In this document: positions 18,602 through 27,666 of the stretch, piece by piece | Layout of the letters: every line of letters begins with the position of its first letter | Position numbering within the stretch: the first letter of the stretch is position 1 | DNA from: DATFVA01 sp963764235 | GTDB taxonomy: Bacteria; Bacteroidota; Ignavibacteria; Ignavibacteriales; Ignavibacteriaceae | Reading direction: 5' to 3' | Length of the DNA: 64,000 nucleotides | NCBI GenBank assembly: GCA_963764235.1 | Contig: CAVXRO010000014.1 | Coordinates: 496,001-560,000 of the forward strand | Notes under the pieces: model-generated | Databases searched by the model: none | Told to the model about the DNA's origin: nothing | What the model saw: the letters and a program-made list of their open reading frames with translations, nothing else | Position numbers and translations under genes: made by a program

Positions 18602-19447
18602 TCAAACGCCGCTGTAAGCGTTAAATCCTCCGTCGACCGGAATAACGACACCGGTGACAAAGGATGAGGACTCTGATGCAAGGTAATAAAGCGTTCCAAT
18701 CAGATCTTCCGGATGCCCAAATCTTCCCATGGGAGTATTCTTAATGATCCTGTCCCCCCGCTCCGTCAGCTCATTTGTTTTTTCATCCAGGAGTAAGAAT
18801 TCATTCTGCTTCGTAACAAAGAACCCGGGAGCTATTGCATTCACCCTTATTCCCGCTTTTGCAAAATGTACAGCAAGCCATTGGGTTAAATTATTTACAG
18901 ACGCTTTGGCGGCGGAGTATGCTGGTATTTTGGTTAAGGGCCGGAATGAATTCATAGAGGAAATGTTGATCACAGAACCGCTCCTGTTAACCATATCTTC
19001 TGCAAAGACCATCGTTGGCAATACCGTTCCAATCAGATTGAGATCGAAAACCTCACGAAAACCTTCAATTTTTAAACCGAAAAAAGTTTTGTCCGGGTCA
19101 TTAAGGTTTTCATCTGATAAAAATTCACTTGAAGTGGAAGCTGTGGGAGAATTTCCTCCCGCAGCATTGATCAGTATATCGATTTTTCCAAGTTTCTTAT
19201 TGATCTCTTTACGGGCCTCTAAAAGGGTTTCTTTCTTTAAAACATCTGCAACAACGCAGAGAACCGGCTGCCCTTCCTTTTGCGCGATGTTCTGAGCGCA
19301 GCTTTCGCACCTTCCTTTTTTATAGTCAATAACGGCAACCTTCGCACCGGCTCTGAGCATCGAAGAAGAAAAAATATTTCCAAACACACCGCAGCCGCCG
19401 GTTACTACACAAACTTTATTTTTCAGATCGGGAAATTCAGATTTCAT
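18602..19447 (-). CDS. uxuB: SDR-family D-fructuronate reductase (UxuB-type)
   Basis: A 281-residue short-chain dehydrogenase with TGGCGVFGN (cofactor loop), NAAGGNSP, catalytic Ser in INISSMNSF, the YSAAK motif and PVDGGFNAYSGV at the C-terminus. The long NAAGGNSPTAS segment and this ending match the Bacillus YjmF/UxuB-like SDR group that reduces D-fructuronate to D-mannonate. Context supports this: UxaC and UxaE, which would make fructuronate from galacturonate, are encoded just upstream, and the KDPG aldolase gene ends 1 nt away. The product mannonate needs a dehydratase (UxuA) not seen in the window. Confidence 0.8.
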   Translation of the reverse strand: MKSEFPDLKNKVCVVTGGCGVFGNIFSSSMLRAGAKVAVIDYKKGRCESCAQNIAQKEGQPVLCVVADVLKKETLLEARKEINKKLGKIDILINAAGGNSPTASTSSEFLSDENLNDPDKTFFGLKIEGFREVFDLNLIGTVLPTMVFAEDMVNRSGSVINISSMNSFRPLTKIPAYSAAKASVNNLTQWLAVHFAKAGIRVNAIAPGFFVTKQNEFLLLDEKTNELTERGDRIIKNTPMGRFGHPEDLIGTLYYLASESSSFVTGVVIPVDGGFNAYSGV

Positions 19448-19448
19448 T

Positions 19449-20105
19449 TCAATCTTTCGGATTTGCTTTCAGGATACTGTTCATTAATATTTTAGCATTT
19501 TCTGTTAACTTACCATAATTATTTTCAATAATAGCCTTTTTATCCAGAAGCGCGGAACCAATTCCGACAGCACATGCTCCTGCATTCAGCCAGTCTCCGG
19601 CATTCGTAAGCGACACTCCTCCGGTAGGCATAAGTTTTAAGTGCGGCATCGGCGCGAGTACAGCTTTAAAGAAATTCATTCCTACAATATCTGCCGGAAA
19701 AACTTTAATGACATCAGCTCCTTCTTCATAAGCAGTCTGGATTTCGGTTGGGGTAAAACATCCGGGCATAACGGGGACACCGGCTTTTTGAGCCGTTTCC
19801 ACGATCTCCTTCTTAAAGACAGGACTTACAACATACTTTGCTCCGGCTTTTATTGCATCTTCAGCAGTCTTCCTGTCAAGAACGGAGCCTACACCGATGA
19901 TTATATTATTATCCAGCCTTTCACTCATTTTTTCTATCAGCGTGATTGCATTCGGAACCGTCATGGTTATTTCGACTACAGATACACCTCCTGCATGAAC
20001 AGCCTCGATCACTTTCTGTAATTTATCTTCTTCTTTTACCCTGATAACAGCAATAGCTTTTCTTTTTAATATTTCACTTAGAATGATTTCTTTATTCAGT
20101 ATCAT
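19449..20105 (-). CDS. kdgA: 2-keto-3-deoxy-6-phosphogluconate aldolase (KdgA/Eda)
   Basis: A 218-residue class I aldolase that splits KDPG into pyruvate and glyceraldehyde 3-phosphate, the last step of uronate breakdown. AVIRVKEEDKL, GGVSVVEITMTVPNA with the active-site Glu, GVGSVLD, AKYVVSPVF with the preceding Lys region, VPVMPGCFTPTE, VIKVFPADIVG with the Schiff-base Lys, and MPTGGVSL are all present. Its start overlaps the end of uxaE by 4 nt, so translation is coupled. Bifunctional 4-hydroxy-2-oxoglutarate activity is common in this family. Confidence 0.93.
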   Translation of the reverse strand: MILNKEIILSEILKRKAIAVIRVKEEDKLQKVIEAVHAGGVSVVEITMTVPNAITLIEKMSERLDNNIIIGVGSVLDRKTAEDAIKAGAKYVVSPVFKKEIVETAQKAGVPVMPGCFTPTEIQTAYEEGADVIKVFPADIVGMNFFKAVLAPMPHLKLMPTGGVSLTNAGDWLNAGACAVGIGSALLDKKAIIENNYGKLTENAKILMNSILKANPKD

Positions 20106-21610
20106 TTAAATGGATCGAGATGTTTGTGGAAATGATCGACCAGGAGCTTATAATGTAATTCTTCGTTGTTATTCAGGCATTCCATTATTTTTTCCTTAAA
20201 TATGTGTTTGCCGGATTCATCTTTATCCGTAAGTATTCTGCCGAAAGTTACATGCAGGATCTGTCTGGCATCCTCACTGGTGAAGAGTGAGATAAGCTCT
20301 TCGTCTGTGTATGAGTCAGCAGAAGTAACTTTAGCCAGGTCTGCAGAAACGTGATAGGATTCTTTTTCCGTGGCATATATATCCCTGCTGTAAGCAAGGA
20401 TTTGCCGGAACATCGTCGGGTCTTTTATTGCGATAACCTTTAGTGCCTCAAGGTAGCTGGTGCCTGCAGTTTTTATATGCGTTACTCCCCGTTTTAATGA
20501 ACCAATCACATTATAAACGCCGAATTTATCGCTGCCTGAGTGAAGACTTAATTTGTACGTGCCGAAATATTCCGCGATCGATATATGCTTAATGTATTCT
20601 TTCTTAAATAAATTTAAATCTCCCTTGTAGTCTATGCCTTTTTCAAATTCGCCGATGAACCTTGGTGCAAGACTGATCAGATCAACTTGCAACCTTTTCA
20701 ATTCATTCGCTATAAAATAATGTTCGAAGGGAGAGGTAACAGAATCGGTTTCATCGACAGAAACTTCTGCTTCCGAAACATATGAGGGGTATTGCTCTTT
20801 TAAATGATCGTACATTTTCTTTATGTGGACAAGTGCATCGCCATATTTGATCAAGGCCCTTTTCAGATTATTTTCATCTGCCTTTATTGAAAATAAATCG
20901 TTGATCACAATTTTTCTGTCTGCGTATTCTGAAACCAGACTGCTGTAAGTAGTACTTAATCCCTTCCAATCCTGTGCTTTAACAAGAGTGTCGATATCTT
21001 CATCTTCGAGCAAGTCGGCCTCGTTATGAACATATTCCCCGGGATCAAAAGTGAACATCCTGAACCCGTTCTGTACCATCAGGTCTATGTCATCCGTGGT
21101 TTTAAGATGATCAGCATCCGCACCAAATCCCTCGTGATATCCTTCCTGGAAGACGGCCCAGACGGCCGCATCCATTACTTCTTCAGGAGTTCGGTTGGTT
21201 CTTGTTAATTCACGTATAGATTGCTGTGCAAGTACCGGCTTAAATTTACTCTCATTAAGCGAACGCACATGTGCCGGATTTGCTATCCCCAGCCTGTCGC
21301 CGAAACCGAATGAATTTACCAGTCCCAGTGTTACTGCATTTGTAAAACCAAATATCGACTGCAGTGCTTTCCTGTTCGAAGTGTTCAGGGTACATTTTTT
21401 CAGAATATACTTTGCGGAATTTTCCGGCTCAATTACCCCGCCTTCAAATATTTTTGCCGTTTTGCTGCCGGGATCTTCAAAATACAGACAAAGATATTTC
21501 CGGCTACCGCCATTAGTTATAAAAAATATGACATCTTCATATTGATGAACCGAATCCGGATAAATTTCCGATCCCGCAATCCCTTGTATCTTTTTTAATA
21601 AACTACTCAT
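20102..21610 (-). CDS. uxaE: Tagaturonate epimerase (UxaE)
   Basis: The 502-residue protein matches the UxaE family first described in Thermotoga, which epimerises D-tagaturonate to D-fructuronate and replaces the UxaB/UxaA branch. Recognisable parts are FGFGDRLGIANPAHV (about 101-115), AVFQEGYHEGFGADADHLKT, FTFDPGEYVHNEAD, FEHYFIANELKRLQVDLISL and KLSLHSGSDKFGVY, with the His and Asp/Glu residues expected of a metal-dependent epimerase. It lies between uxaC and kdgA. With uxaC before it and the UxuB-type reductase after it, galacturonate carbon can be funnelled to mannonate. Cytoplasmic. Confidence 0.88.
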   Translation of the reverse strand: MSSLLKKIQGIAGSEIYPDSVHQYEDVIFFITNGGSRKYLCLYFEDPGSKTAKIFEGGVIEPENSAKYILKKCTLNTSNRKALQSIFGFTNAVTLGLVNSFGFGDRLGIANPAHVRSLNESKFKPVLAQQSIRELTRTNRTPEEVMDAAVWAVFQEGYHEGFGADADHLKTTDDIDLMVQNGFRMFTFDPGEYVHNEADLLEDEDIDTLVKAQDWKGLSTTYSSLVSEYADRKIVINDLFSIKADENNLKRALIKYGDALVHIKKMYDHLKEQYPSYVSEAEVSVDETDSVTSPFEHYFIANELKRLQVDLISLAPRFIGEFEKGIDYKGDLNLFKKEYIKHISIAEYFGTYKLSLHSGSDKFGVYNVIGSLKRGVTHIKTAGTSYLEALKVIAIKDPTMFRQILAYSRDIYATEKESYHVSADLAKVTSADSYTDEELISLFTSEDARQILHVTFGRILTDKDESGKHIFKEKIMECLNNNEELHYKLLVDHFHKHLDPFK

Positions 21611-21624
21611 ATATTATTCTGTGA

Positions 21625-23037
21625 TTAAAGCTTGAAAGTCCTTTTTACAAGGTTATAGGTTAGATCTTTTGCTATATCGTAAACCTCACTGAGGGAAATG
21701 ATATGTTTAACTGTCAATTCTGCCAGGTAATTAGAATCGATGCGCCGCGCCAGGTCATGCCGGGCCGGGATTGAAACGAAAGCACGCGTATCATCGTTAA
21801 ACCCTACTGTATTATAGAATCCTGCTGTTTCTGTTACCATCCTCCTGTACCTTGTCATTCCTTCGATACTGTCATGGAACCACCAGGCGGGTCCCAGTTT
21901 CATCGCAGGGTAATGCCCCGCAAGCGGGGCGAGTTCGCGTGAATAAGTGGTTTCATCTAGAGTATAAACTATGAACGTAAAGCCCGGGCTGCTGCCATAT
22001 TTATTAAGCAGTTCCTTCAGGTTGAAAGTATATTCCGTCAGAACCGGTATATCGGCGCCTTTGTCAGGACCATATTTTTCAAATACAACCTGGTTATGAT
22101 TTCTGTATGCCCCGGGATGAAGCTGCATTACAAGCCCGTCCTCCGTGCTCATCCGTGCCATTTCCATCAGCATATTTGCCGTAAATAGTTCAGCATCTTC
22201 TTCCCTATTCTTATTCTTTAATGCCCGGTTAAAAATATCTTTAGCTTCTCTTTTTGATAATTCGTGTGTAAAGGGAGAGAATACTCCATGATCAGTTGAT
22301 GTTGCACCGAGAGATTTAAAGTATTCTCTTCTATCTTCCAGCGCCTGTATAAATAATTTGTACGAGGTTATTTCATATTTAACTGATTTTTCAAGCTGAC
22401 GTAAATTTTCTTTCCATTTCTTATTGGAGATGTCGGTTACAGCATCCGGACGGAAACATGGAATTATTTTTCCCTTCCAGCCGGATTTCATAATCTTTTT
22501 GTGTTTAGTCAACTTATCGCTCGCTGCATCGGTTGTGCATAATACTTCGATGTTGAATTTTTCAAATAAATTTTTCGGTAAAAATCCGGGAGAGTTTATT
22601 TTTTCCTGCAGCTGATCATAAATTTTCTGTGCATTGCTGCTGTCCGGTTTTTCATTTATATCAAAGACATTACCAAACTCATAACTTAACCATGCACCTG
22701 AAGGTGTTCCGTTAAACAGATAGTAATTATCTGCAAAGATCTGCCAGATCTTCCGGGGATCGTTTTTCGACTTTCTTCCTCCTGCCGCAGGAATACCTAA
22801 AGATTCCATCGGTATTCCCTGGGAGTAAAGCATTCTGTATATGTAATGATCGGGAATTAAAAATAATTCCGTAGGATTCGGAAAAGGCTTGTTCTCACTG
22901 AACAGGGCGGGATCTACATGTCCGTGGGGGCTAATGATCGGTAAGTCTTTAATACTGTTGTAGATATCGCGCGCGTGTTTTCTTACCGCTTCAACAGGAC
23001 TAAAGAATCTGTCCTCATGTAATATAAGATCTGACAT
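21625..23037 (-). CDS. uxaC: Uronate isomerase (UxaC)
   Basis: UxaC isomerises D-galacturonate to D-tagaturonate (and D-glucuronate to D-fructuronate). The 470-residue protein has the family start with PIISPHGHVDPALF (metal-binding HxH), the LFLIPDHYIYRMLYSQGI segment, TTDAASD, LHPGAYRNHN, KLGPAWWFHDS and the GFNDDTRAF segment before the C-terminal helix. It is the first intracellular enzyme after the TRAP transporter and DUF4861 genes, 14 nt before uxaE, so it starts the saturated-uronate branch. Confidence 0.95.
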   Translation of the reverse strand: MSDLILHEDRFFSPVEAVRKHARDIYNSIKDLPIISPHGHVDPALFSENKPFPNPTELFLIPDHYIYRMLYSQGIPMESLGIPAAGGRKSKNDPRKIWQIFADNYYLFNGTPSGAWLSYEFGNVFDINEKPDSSNAQKIYDQLQEKINSPGFLPKNLFEKFNIEVLCTTDAASDKLTKHKKIMKSGWKGKIIPCFRPDAVTDISNKKWKENLRQLEKSVKYEITSYKLFIQALEDRREYFKSLGATSTDHGVFSPFTHELSKREAKDIFNRALKNKNREEDAELFTANMLMEMARMSTEDGLVMQLHPGAYRNHNQVVFEKYGPDKGADIPVLTEYTFNLKELLNKYGSSPGFTFIVYTLDETTYSRELAPLAGHYPAMKLGPAWWFHDSIEGMTRYRRMVTETAGFYNTVGFNDDTRAFVSIPARHDLARRIDSNYLAELTVKHIISLSEVYDIAKDLTYNLVKRTFKL

Positions 23038-23048
23038 ATTTATCTTCT

Positions 23049-24284
23049 CTATAAATCTGTTTTTACAACAACAGGATGATCGAGTTGTTCGATTGTGTTG
23101 TCGAGGTAGTGTATGAAATCATCTTTGGTTTTAATACCTCCAGGCTCCTGGTCCCAGGCAGCACAGAAATAATATTCAACCCTGCCGTCATCGGGTATCA
23201 GCTTTACGAAATAGTTCAAACTATCCTCTGCCCCCTCTTTAAGACGGTCCTTTCTGTAAATAACTACTATACCCAGTTCGTCATCCTTATTAACCAGGGT
23301 TTGCTTTCCGTACAACGCTATATAACTCCATCCAGCGGTATTTTTGCTGGTAATAAAATCAGCTGCTTCGTGCTTTACCAATCCGGTTGTTATATTATCA
23401 GGAGAATCTGAAACATCAATTGCACAATGCGTTAGACGGCTCCCTGCCGCAATAGAAAGGGTGGATACCAGATCGTACTTTTTGTCTCCCACCTGCCAGC
23501 CGTAATAGGATGTTTTAACGGAAGAGAGAACAGGACCGTTCTCCGGGATTTCGCATATAATACTATCAGTCTTATTTATCAATGTTATTTTACCGTCGCT
23601 CCACATCCCGATTGATCCAATGCCTAGAGATTTGCCCACATTAAAAATATCCATCCCCCAATCCTGCATTGAGTGATATGAATCGTCCTGAGCAACCGTG
23701 TCATGTACGCCTACAGTAGAAAGTAAGAGTTTCTCAACTTTCTTCCCGAAAATGTCGTTTGCATTCCTCCAGTCGAGATAAAACCTGTAGCCCACTTTTT
23801 CTGATTCCCATCCAGGACCTTCGTAACGGAAAAGTGCATCGTGATCCGTATGGGTCGATGGCACCTTAAATTTAGTTACATTCACAAATTCGTTCCCCCG
23901 GAACTTTCCATCAATGTAAACATTGCCCGGTTTCATCGATAATTCGGCATAAGTCCTGGATTTAAATTCTGGCATTTTATTTCCATCGGTTCGTTTTACA
24001 GTAAATACTTTTGTCTCGTTAGGACCCAGGTCCGTAACAAATCCGATTTCGGCTTTCTCTGCTTTCTCAAGCACCTGATATGGGGTTTCACTCTCTCCGC
24101 TGTACAGTAAAAACGGAATTATTGAAGTATCAAGGCTTACAGTTACGAAAACATCATTGATTGTCTGTCCCGTCTGGTTTTGAACTGTTATTTTGAATTC
24201 ATCCTTATCGGAACATCCGGCCGGGATCATCATGGATATTATCACCACCGAAGTAACGATAAACAAGTTGAATAATTTCTTCAT
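23049..24284 (-). CDS. DUF4861 lipoprotein of the uronate locus
   Basis: The 411-residue protein begins with a lipoprotein-like signal (hydrophobic 5-20, then PAGC with Cys24). The rest matches DUF4861, a family regularly found in pectin and uronate loci: GYRFYLDWRNANDIFGKK, SYHSMQDWGMDIFNVG, LGIGSIGMWSDG and an end with YYFCAAWDQEPGG. These resemble a sugar-binding beta-sandwich, possibly a rhamnogalacturonan- or uronate-processing enzyme. It lies between dctM and uxaC, so it is likely a periplasmic or outer-membrane lipoprotein acting on imported oligouronates. Its activity is not established. Confidence 0.75.
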   Translation of the reverse strand: MKKLFNLFIVTSVVIISMMIPAGCSDKDEFKITVQNQTGQTINDVFVTVSLDTSIIPFLLYSGESETPYQVLEKAEKAEIGFVTDLGPNETKVFTVKRTDGNKMPEFKSRTYAELSMKPGNVYIDGKFRGNEFVNVTKFKVPSTHTDHDALFRYEGPGWESEKVGYRFYLDWRNANDIFGKKVEKLLLSTVGVHDTVAQDDSYHSMQDWGMDIFNVGKSLGIGSIGMWSDGKITLINKTDSIICEIPENGPVLSSVKTSYYGWQVGDKKYDLVSTLSIAAGSRLTHCAIDVSDSPDNITTGLVKHEAADFITSKNTAGWSYIALYGKQTLVNKDDELGIVVIYRKDRLKEGAEDSLNYFVKLIPDDGRVEYYFCAAWDQEPGGIKTKDDFIHYLDNTIEQLDHPVVVKTDL

Positions 24285-24332
24285 TTTTTAACTCCTGACT
24301 CCTGACTGTTGTCTTCTTTCGATTTTAACTTT

Positions 24333-25631
24333 TTAATAGCCGAATAGTTTTGGTATAACCAGGCTGAGCTCGGGGATATAAGTAACGAGCAGCAGCGTTA
24401 TGATCATTGCAAGGAAGAAAGGTATGAGCGGCTTAATTACTTTTGTAATCGGCAGTCCGGCAACTGAACAGCCGACAAAAAGTACGCTGCCTACCGGAGG
24501 AGTGCATAAGCCGATACTTAAGTTCATTACCATAATGATTCCGAAATGGATCGGATTTATTCCGAGTTGAACCGCAACAGGCAGGAATATCGGCGTAAAG
24601 ATCAGTACAGCAGGCGTCATATCCATAAAGGTTCCAACCAAAAGAAGCAGCAAATTGATAATAATCATTATTATTACCTTGCTTTCAGAGACCGTAACTA
24701 ATGCCTGGGCAACCGTCTGCGGGATGTTTTCATAAGCCATAACCCACGACATTGCCATCGAAGTTCCGATCAAAAGCATCACAATTGAAGTGGTTACCAC
24801 ACTCCTAAGGAGGATTTGAGGCAGGTCTTTGAATTTAACTTCTTTATAAACAAATACCGATAATATAAACGCATAAAAGACTGCGATCGCGGAAGCTTCA
24901 GTTGCAGTGAAATATCCTGCGACAATTCCGCCGATGACAATAATTACTAATAATAAACTAGGTACCGCATCTGAAAATTTTTTAATTGCATCAACAAATG
25001 TGATCTTTAAATCTGCTTTATAGTTATGTTTGGCCGCATAGATCCCCGCAACTATCATCAGAGACAGGCCAAGCAGTATTCCCGGGATGTATCCTGCAAT
25101 AAAAAGAGCGGCTATCGATACTCCTCCGCTTGCCAGTGAATAAACTATCAGTATGTTGCTGGGAGGAATAATAAGTCCCGTTGTGGCCGAAGTAATATTC
25201 ACAGCAGCCGAAAACGATTCATCGTAACCTTCTTTCTTCATCACGGGATGCATAAATCCGCCGATCGCAGAAGCAGCAGCCACGGCAGAACCCGAAATTG
25301 CACCAAACAGCATGGCCGACATAATATTGACAAAAGCGAGTCCGCCCGGCAATTTTCCAACAAGGACCTTTGCAAAATCAATTAATCTTCTGGCGATTCC
25401 GCCGCTGTTCATCAGCTGACCTGCAAGTATGAAAAACGGAATGGCAAGAAGTGCAAAGCTGTCGATGCCGGTCGCCATTCTCTCAGATACGGTCGTTAAT
25501 GAAGGAAGTGTACTAATGCTCATCAGCATCGTAAGCAGACTTGATATCCCGATGCTAAACGAAATCGGGACTCCGAGTGAGAGCAGTATTATAAAGGTGA
25601 CAACCAGAATGATTATTTCAGAGTATTCCAT
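24333..25631 (-). CDS. dctM: TRAP transporter large permease subunit (DctM type)
   Basis: The 432-residue protein is the ion-coupled large membrane subunit of a tripartite ATP-independent periplasmic transporter. It has about 12-13 hydrophobic segments and DctM landmarks: GIDSFALLAIPFFILAGQLM (about 54-73), ISGSAVAAASAIG, LIIPPSNILIVYSLASGGVS and LCTPPVGSVLFVG. It overlaps the small subunit gene by 14 nt. Given the adjacent uronate isomerase and pectin genes, the likely substrate is galacturonate or unsaturated oligogalacturonate. Confidence 0.93.
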   Translation of the reverse strand: MEYSEIIILVVTFIILLSLGVPISFSIGISSLLTMLMSISTLPSLTTVSERMATGIDSFALLAIPFFILAGQLMNSGGIARRLIDFAKVLVGKLPGGLAFVNIMSAMLFGAISGSAVAAASAIGGFMHPVMKKEGYDESFSAAVNITSATTGLIIPPSNILIVYSLASGGVSIAALFIAGYIPGILLGLSLMIVAGIYAAKHNYKADLKITFVDAIKKFSDAVPSLLLVIIVIGGIVAGYFTATEASAIAVFYAFILSVFVYKEVKFKDLPQILLRSVVTTSIVMLLIGTSMAMSWVMAYENIPQTVAQALVTVSESKVIIMIIINLLLLLVGTFMDMTPAVLIFTPIFLPVAVQLGINPIHFGIIMVMNLSIGLCTPPVGSVLFVGCSVAGLPITKVIKPLIPFFLAMIITLLLVTYIPELSLVIPKLFGY

Positions 25632-26112
25632 CGGTATTTTTTCTCTCTTGTATTAACTCGACTATAAAATATGTGGAATAAAACATCATTAAAGCGCCGC
25701 TGATCGGGATGGCCATGTATACGTACCCCAGTCCCATTTGTAAGGCAGCAGATATCTGGTTAAGCTCAAGGGTTATATAAACCAGTCGTATCCCGCCAAT
25801 TACCATCGTAAAAAATGCAAAGAGAAATATGCATATTTGAATAAAGATTTCTAAAATAGATTTGCTTTTTCCTTTTAGCCTAGTAGTGAGGAGATCTATT
25901 GCCAGGTGCGATTTCTGACCCGCAACATAAGCCGCACCAAGCAACCCGATCCATATCAGCATATACCTTGCAAGTTCTTCGGTAAAGGAACTCGGGTTCT
26001 GTAAGATGAACCTTGAGAAAACCTGCCAGAGAACATTAATTGTAATTATCGCCATCAGTACAATCAGGATCCAGCTGAGTATTTTGTCAATGAATTTTTT
26101 AATGGAGATCAT
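25618..26112 (-). CDS. dctQ: TRAP transporter small permease subunit (DctQ type)
   Basis: The 164-residue membrane protein has four hydrophobic segments, the usual DctQ layout. The EELARYMLIWIGLLGAA segment with W and G, and HLAIDLL, are family marks. It lies between the substrate-binding protein gene (2 nt away) and the large permease gene (14 nt overlap). It forms the membrane complex with DctM. Confidence 0.92.
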   Translation of the reverse strand: MISIKKFIDKILSWILIVLMAIITINVLWQVFSRFILQNPSSFTEELARYMLIWIGLLGAAYVAGQKSHLAIDLLTTRLKGKSKSILEIFIQICIFLFAFFTMVIGGIRLVYITLELNQISAALQMGLGYVYMAIPISGALMMFYSTYFIVELIQERKNTDGIL

Positions 26113-26114
26113 TA

Positions 26115-27158
26115 TTATTTAATTGCTTTTATCCTGTCGATCAAATCAGAAATTTCTTTGTCACTCTTAAACTCTTCGATGAGAGGTTTAACCTTTTCTT
26201 CAAATAATGTTTTATCGGGATAATAAACATGAACGCCTGCTTTTTTTACTGCTTCCAGAGCCTCTTCAGTTGCCTGTTTCCAGAGTTTCTTTTCATATTC
26301 ATAAGATTCGTCCGCGGCTTCCTGAAGCCACTGCTTCTCCTGGTCTGACAGCTCATTCCAGACAACAGTGCTGATCAATAAAACGTCGGGTACGGAGGTA
26401 TGCTCGTCAAGTGAGTAATATTTACAGACTTCATAATGTTTTGAAGTATAAAAACTGGGGGGGTTATTTTCAGCGCCGTCAACCACACCCTGCTGCAAAG
26501 CAGTATAAAGCTCACCCCATGCGATTGGTGTCGCAGAACCGCCCAGCGCATTTACAAGCTGGACAGATGTAGGACTTTCCTGAGTCCTGATCTTTAATCC
26601 CTTTAGATCATCCGGAGTTAAGACAGGCTTTTCTTTTGTGTAAAAGCTTCGGCTTCCGGCATCATAATAGCACAGTCCCCTCAGCCTGAATTTCTCAGTA
26701 CTCCTTAATAAAGACTTCCCGGCTTCACTTTCAAAAAAATTGAATTTGTGTTTATCATCCCTGAAAATGTAAGGTAATGAAAATACTTTGAAGTCGGGTG
26801 CGAATCCTTCCAGCACAGATGATGAGACTTTAGTCATACCAAGGCTCCCTATCTGCAGGAGCTCGATGCATTCCCTTTCGGTGCCAAGCTGCTGACTGGG
26901 ATAGATAGTGATCTGGAGTTCTCCATGCGATTTTTCTGCAGCTACTTTAGCAAGATAGAGCATTGCTTTATGAACCGGGTGCGACTGGTCCAGTCCGTGT
27001 GCAATTTTTATCCTTTTCACATTCGTTTCATCGGCGCAGGAAGAGAATGTAATAACTGACAAGGCGATTAAGCTGATCAGACATATTCTTAAAGAGCGCA
27101 GCAAAAGTTCCGGTCGTACCCGGTATTTTATAAAGAATAGGTTATTTGTGATCATCAT
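26115..27158 (-). CDS. dctP: TRAP transporter substrate-binding protein (DctP type)
   Basis: The 347-residue protein has an N-terminal hydrophobic segment ending FSSC, so it may be a lipoprotein. The mature part follows DctP: IKIAHGLDQSHPVHKAM, GTERECIELLQIG, RLRGLCYYDAGSRSFYTK, LKGLKIRTQESPTSVQLVNA with the Arg that contacts the substrate carboxylate, and QQGVVDGAENNPPSFYTSKH. The conserved Arg fits a carboxylated ligand, consistent with uronate. Its start overlaps the upstream membrane-protein gene by 17 nt; the start is moderately certain as no clear ribosome site precedes it. Confidence 0.92.
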   Translation of the reverse strand: MMITNNLFFIKYRVRPELLLRSLRICLISLIALSVITFSSCADETNVKRIKIAHGLDQSHPVHKAMLYLAKVAAEKSHGELQITIYPSQQLGTERECIELLQIGSLGMTKVSSSVLEGFAPDFKVFSLPYIFRDDKHKFNFFESEAGKSLLRSTEKFRLRGLCYYDAGSRSFYTKEKPVLTPDDLKGLKIRTQESPTSVQLVNALGGSATPIAWGELYTALQQGVVDGAENNPPSFYTSKHYEVCKYYSLDEHTSVPDVLLISTVVWNELSDQEKQWLQEAADESYEYEKKLWKQATEEALEAVKKAGVHVYYPDKTLFEEKVKPLIEEFKSDKEISDLIDRIKAIK

Positions 27159-27666
27159 CCGGCTTTATTTGAAGAGCAGCATATGTACCTGATACTAATA
27201 TTATAATATATTGTATCCATAACGGTGTTGAAAATAATTCACCTTCCAATATTCCTGCATTGAGAAGTACGAACTTGCCTGCATAATAAAATATAATAGA
27301 TACGATGATACTTGCCGACATAGCAATAAATTTATTCCTGTTTCTTTTTGAAAGGAAGTAGAACCCGGCCGTATTTATCGTAAGCTCCGCCGTCATTAAA
27401 AGACTTTTTGCAAGTACCGGGTGAGAAGATATTAACGTTGATACTAATGGCAGTGTTAAAGCTATGATCATCGAATTTTTCTGATTCGTCTTAACTATAC
27501 AGAATACAACAGCCAGTCTCATTGGTTCGAATAAATAAAATGGTATCGCTGTGAAATGAGAAAGTGAAGGCAGCAGATATATTAAAGCAATAATTAATAA
27601 ATCGGTTCGCAGGTATCTGAAAGTCTTTGTTCTCAATCCAAGGGTAAGAGTATTTTCTCTTATCAT
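27142..27666 (-). CDS. Unidentified multi-pass membrane protein in the pectin locus
   Basis: The 174-residue protein has about five or six hydrophobic stretches (near 25-50, 68-82, 88-104, 113-135 and 145-163) and a short charged C-terminus, KPDDDHK. I do not recognise the family; its size and layout recall small-substrate transport or S-component-like proteins but no motif confirms this. It overlaps the pectinesterase-like gene by 4 nt and the TRAP binding-protein gene by 17 nt, so it is certainly translated with the operon and may help TRAP uptake. No signal peptide separate from the first membrane segment. Confidence 0.7.
   Translation of the reverse strand: MIRENTLTLGLRTKTFRYLRTDLLIIALIYLLPSLSHFTAIPFYLFEPMRLAVVFCIVKTNQKNSMIIALTLPLVSTLISSHPVLAKSLLMTAELTINTAGFYFLSKRNRNKFIAMSASIIVSIIFYYAGKFVLLNAGILEGELFSTPLWIQYIIILVSGTYAALQIKPDDDHK

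Noticed and set aside
18729..19295. A 188-codon open frame on the plus strand opposite the UxuB-type gene
   Set aside because: It is the complement of a clear SDR gene with an intact motif set; no ribosome site or family supports it.
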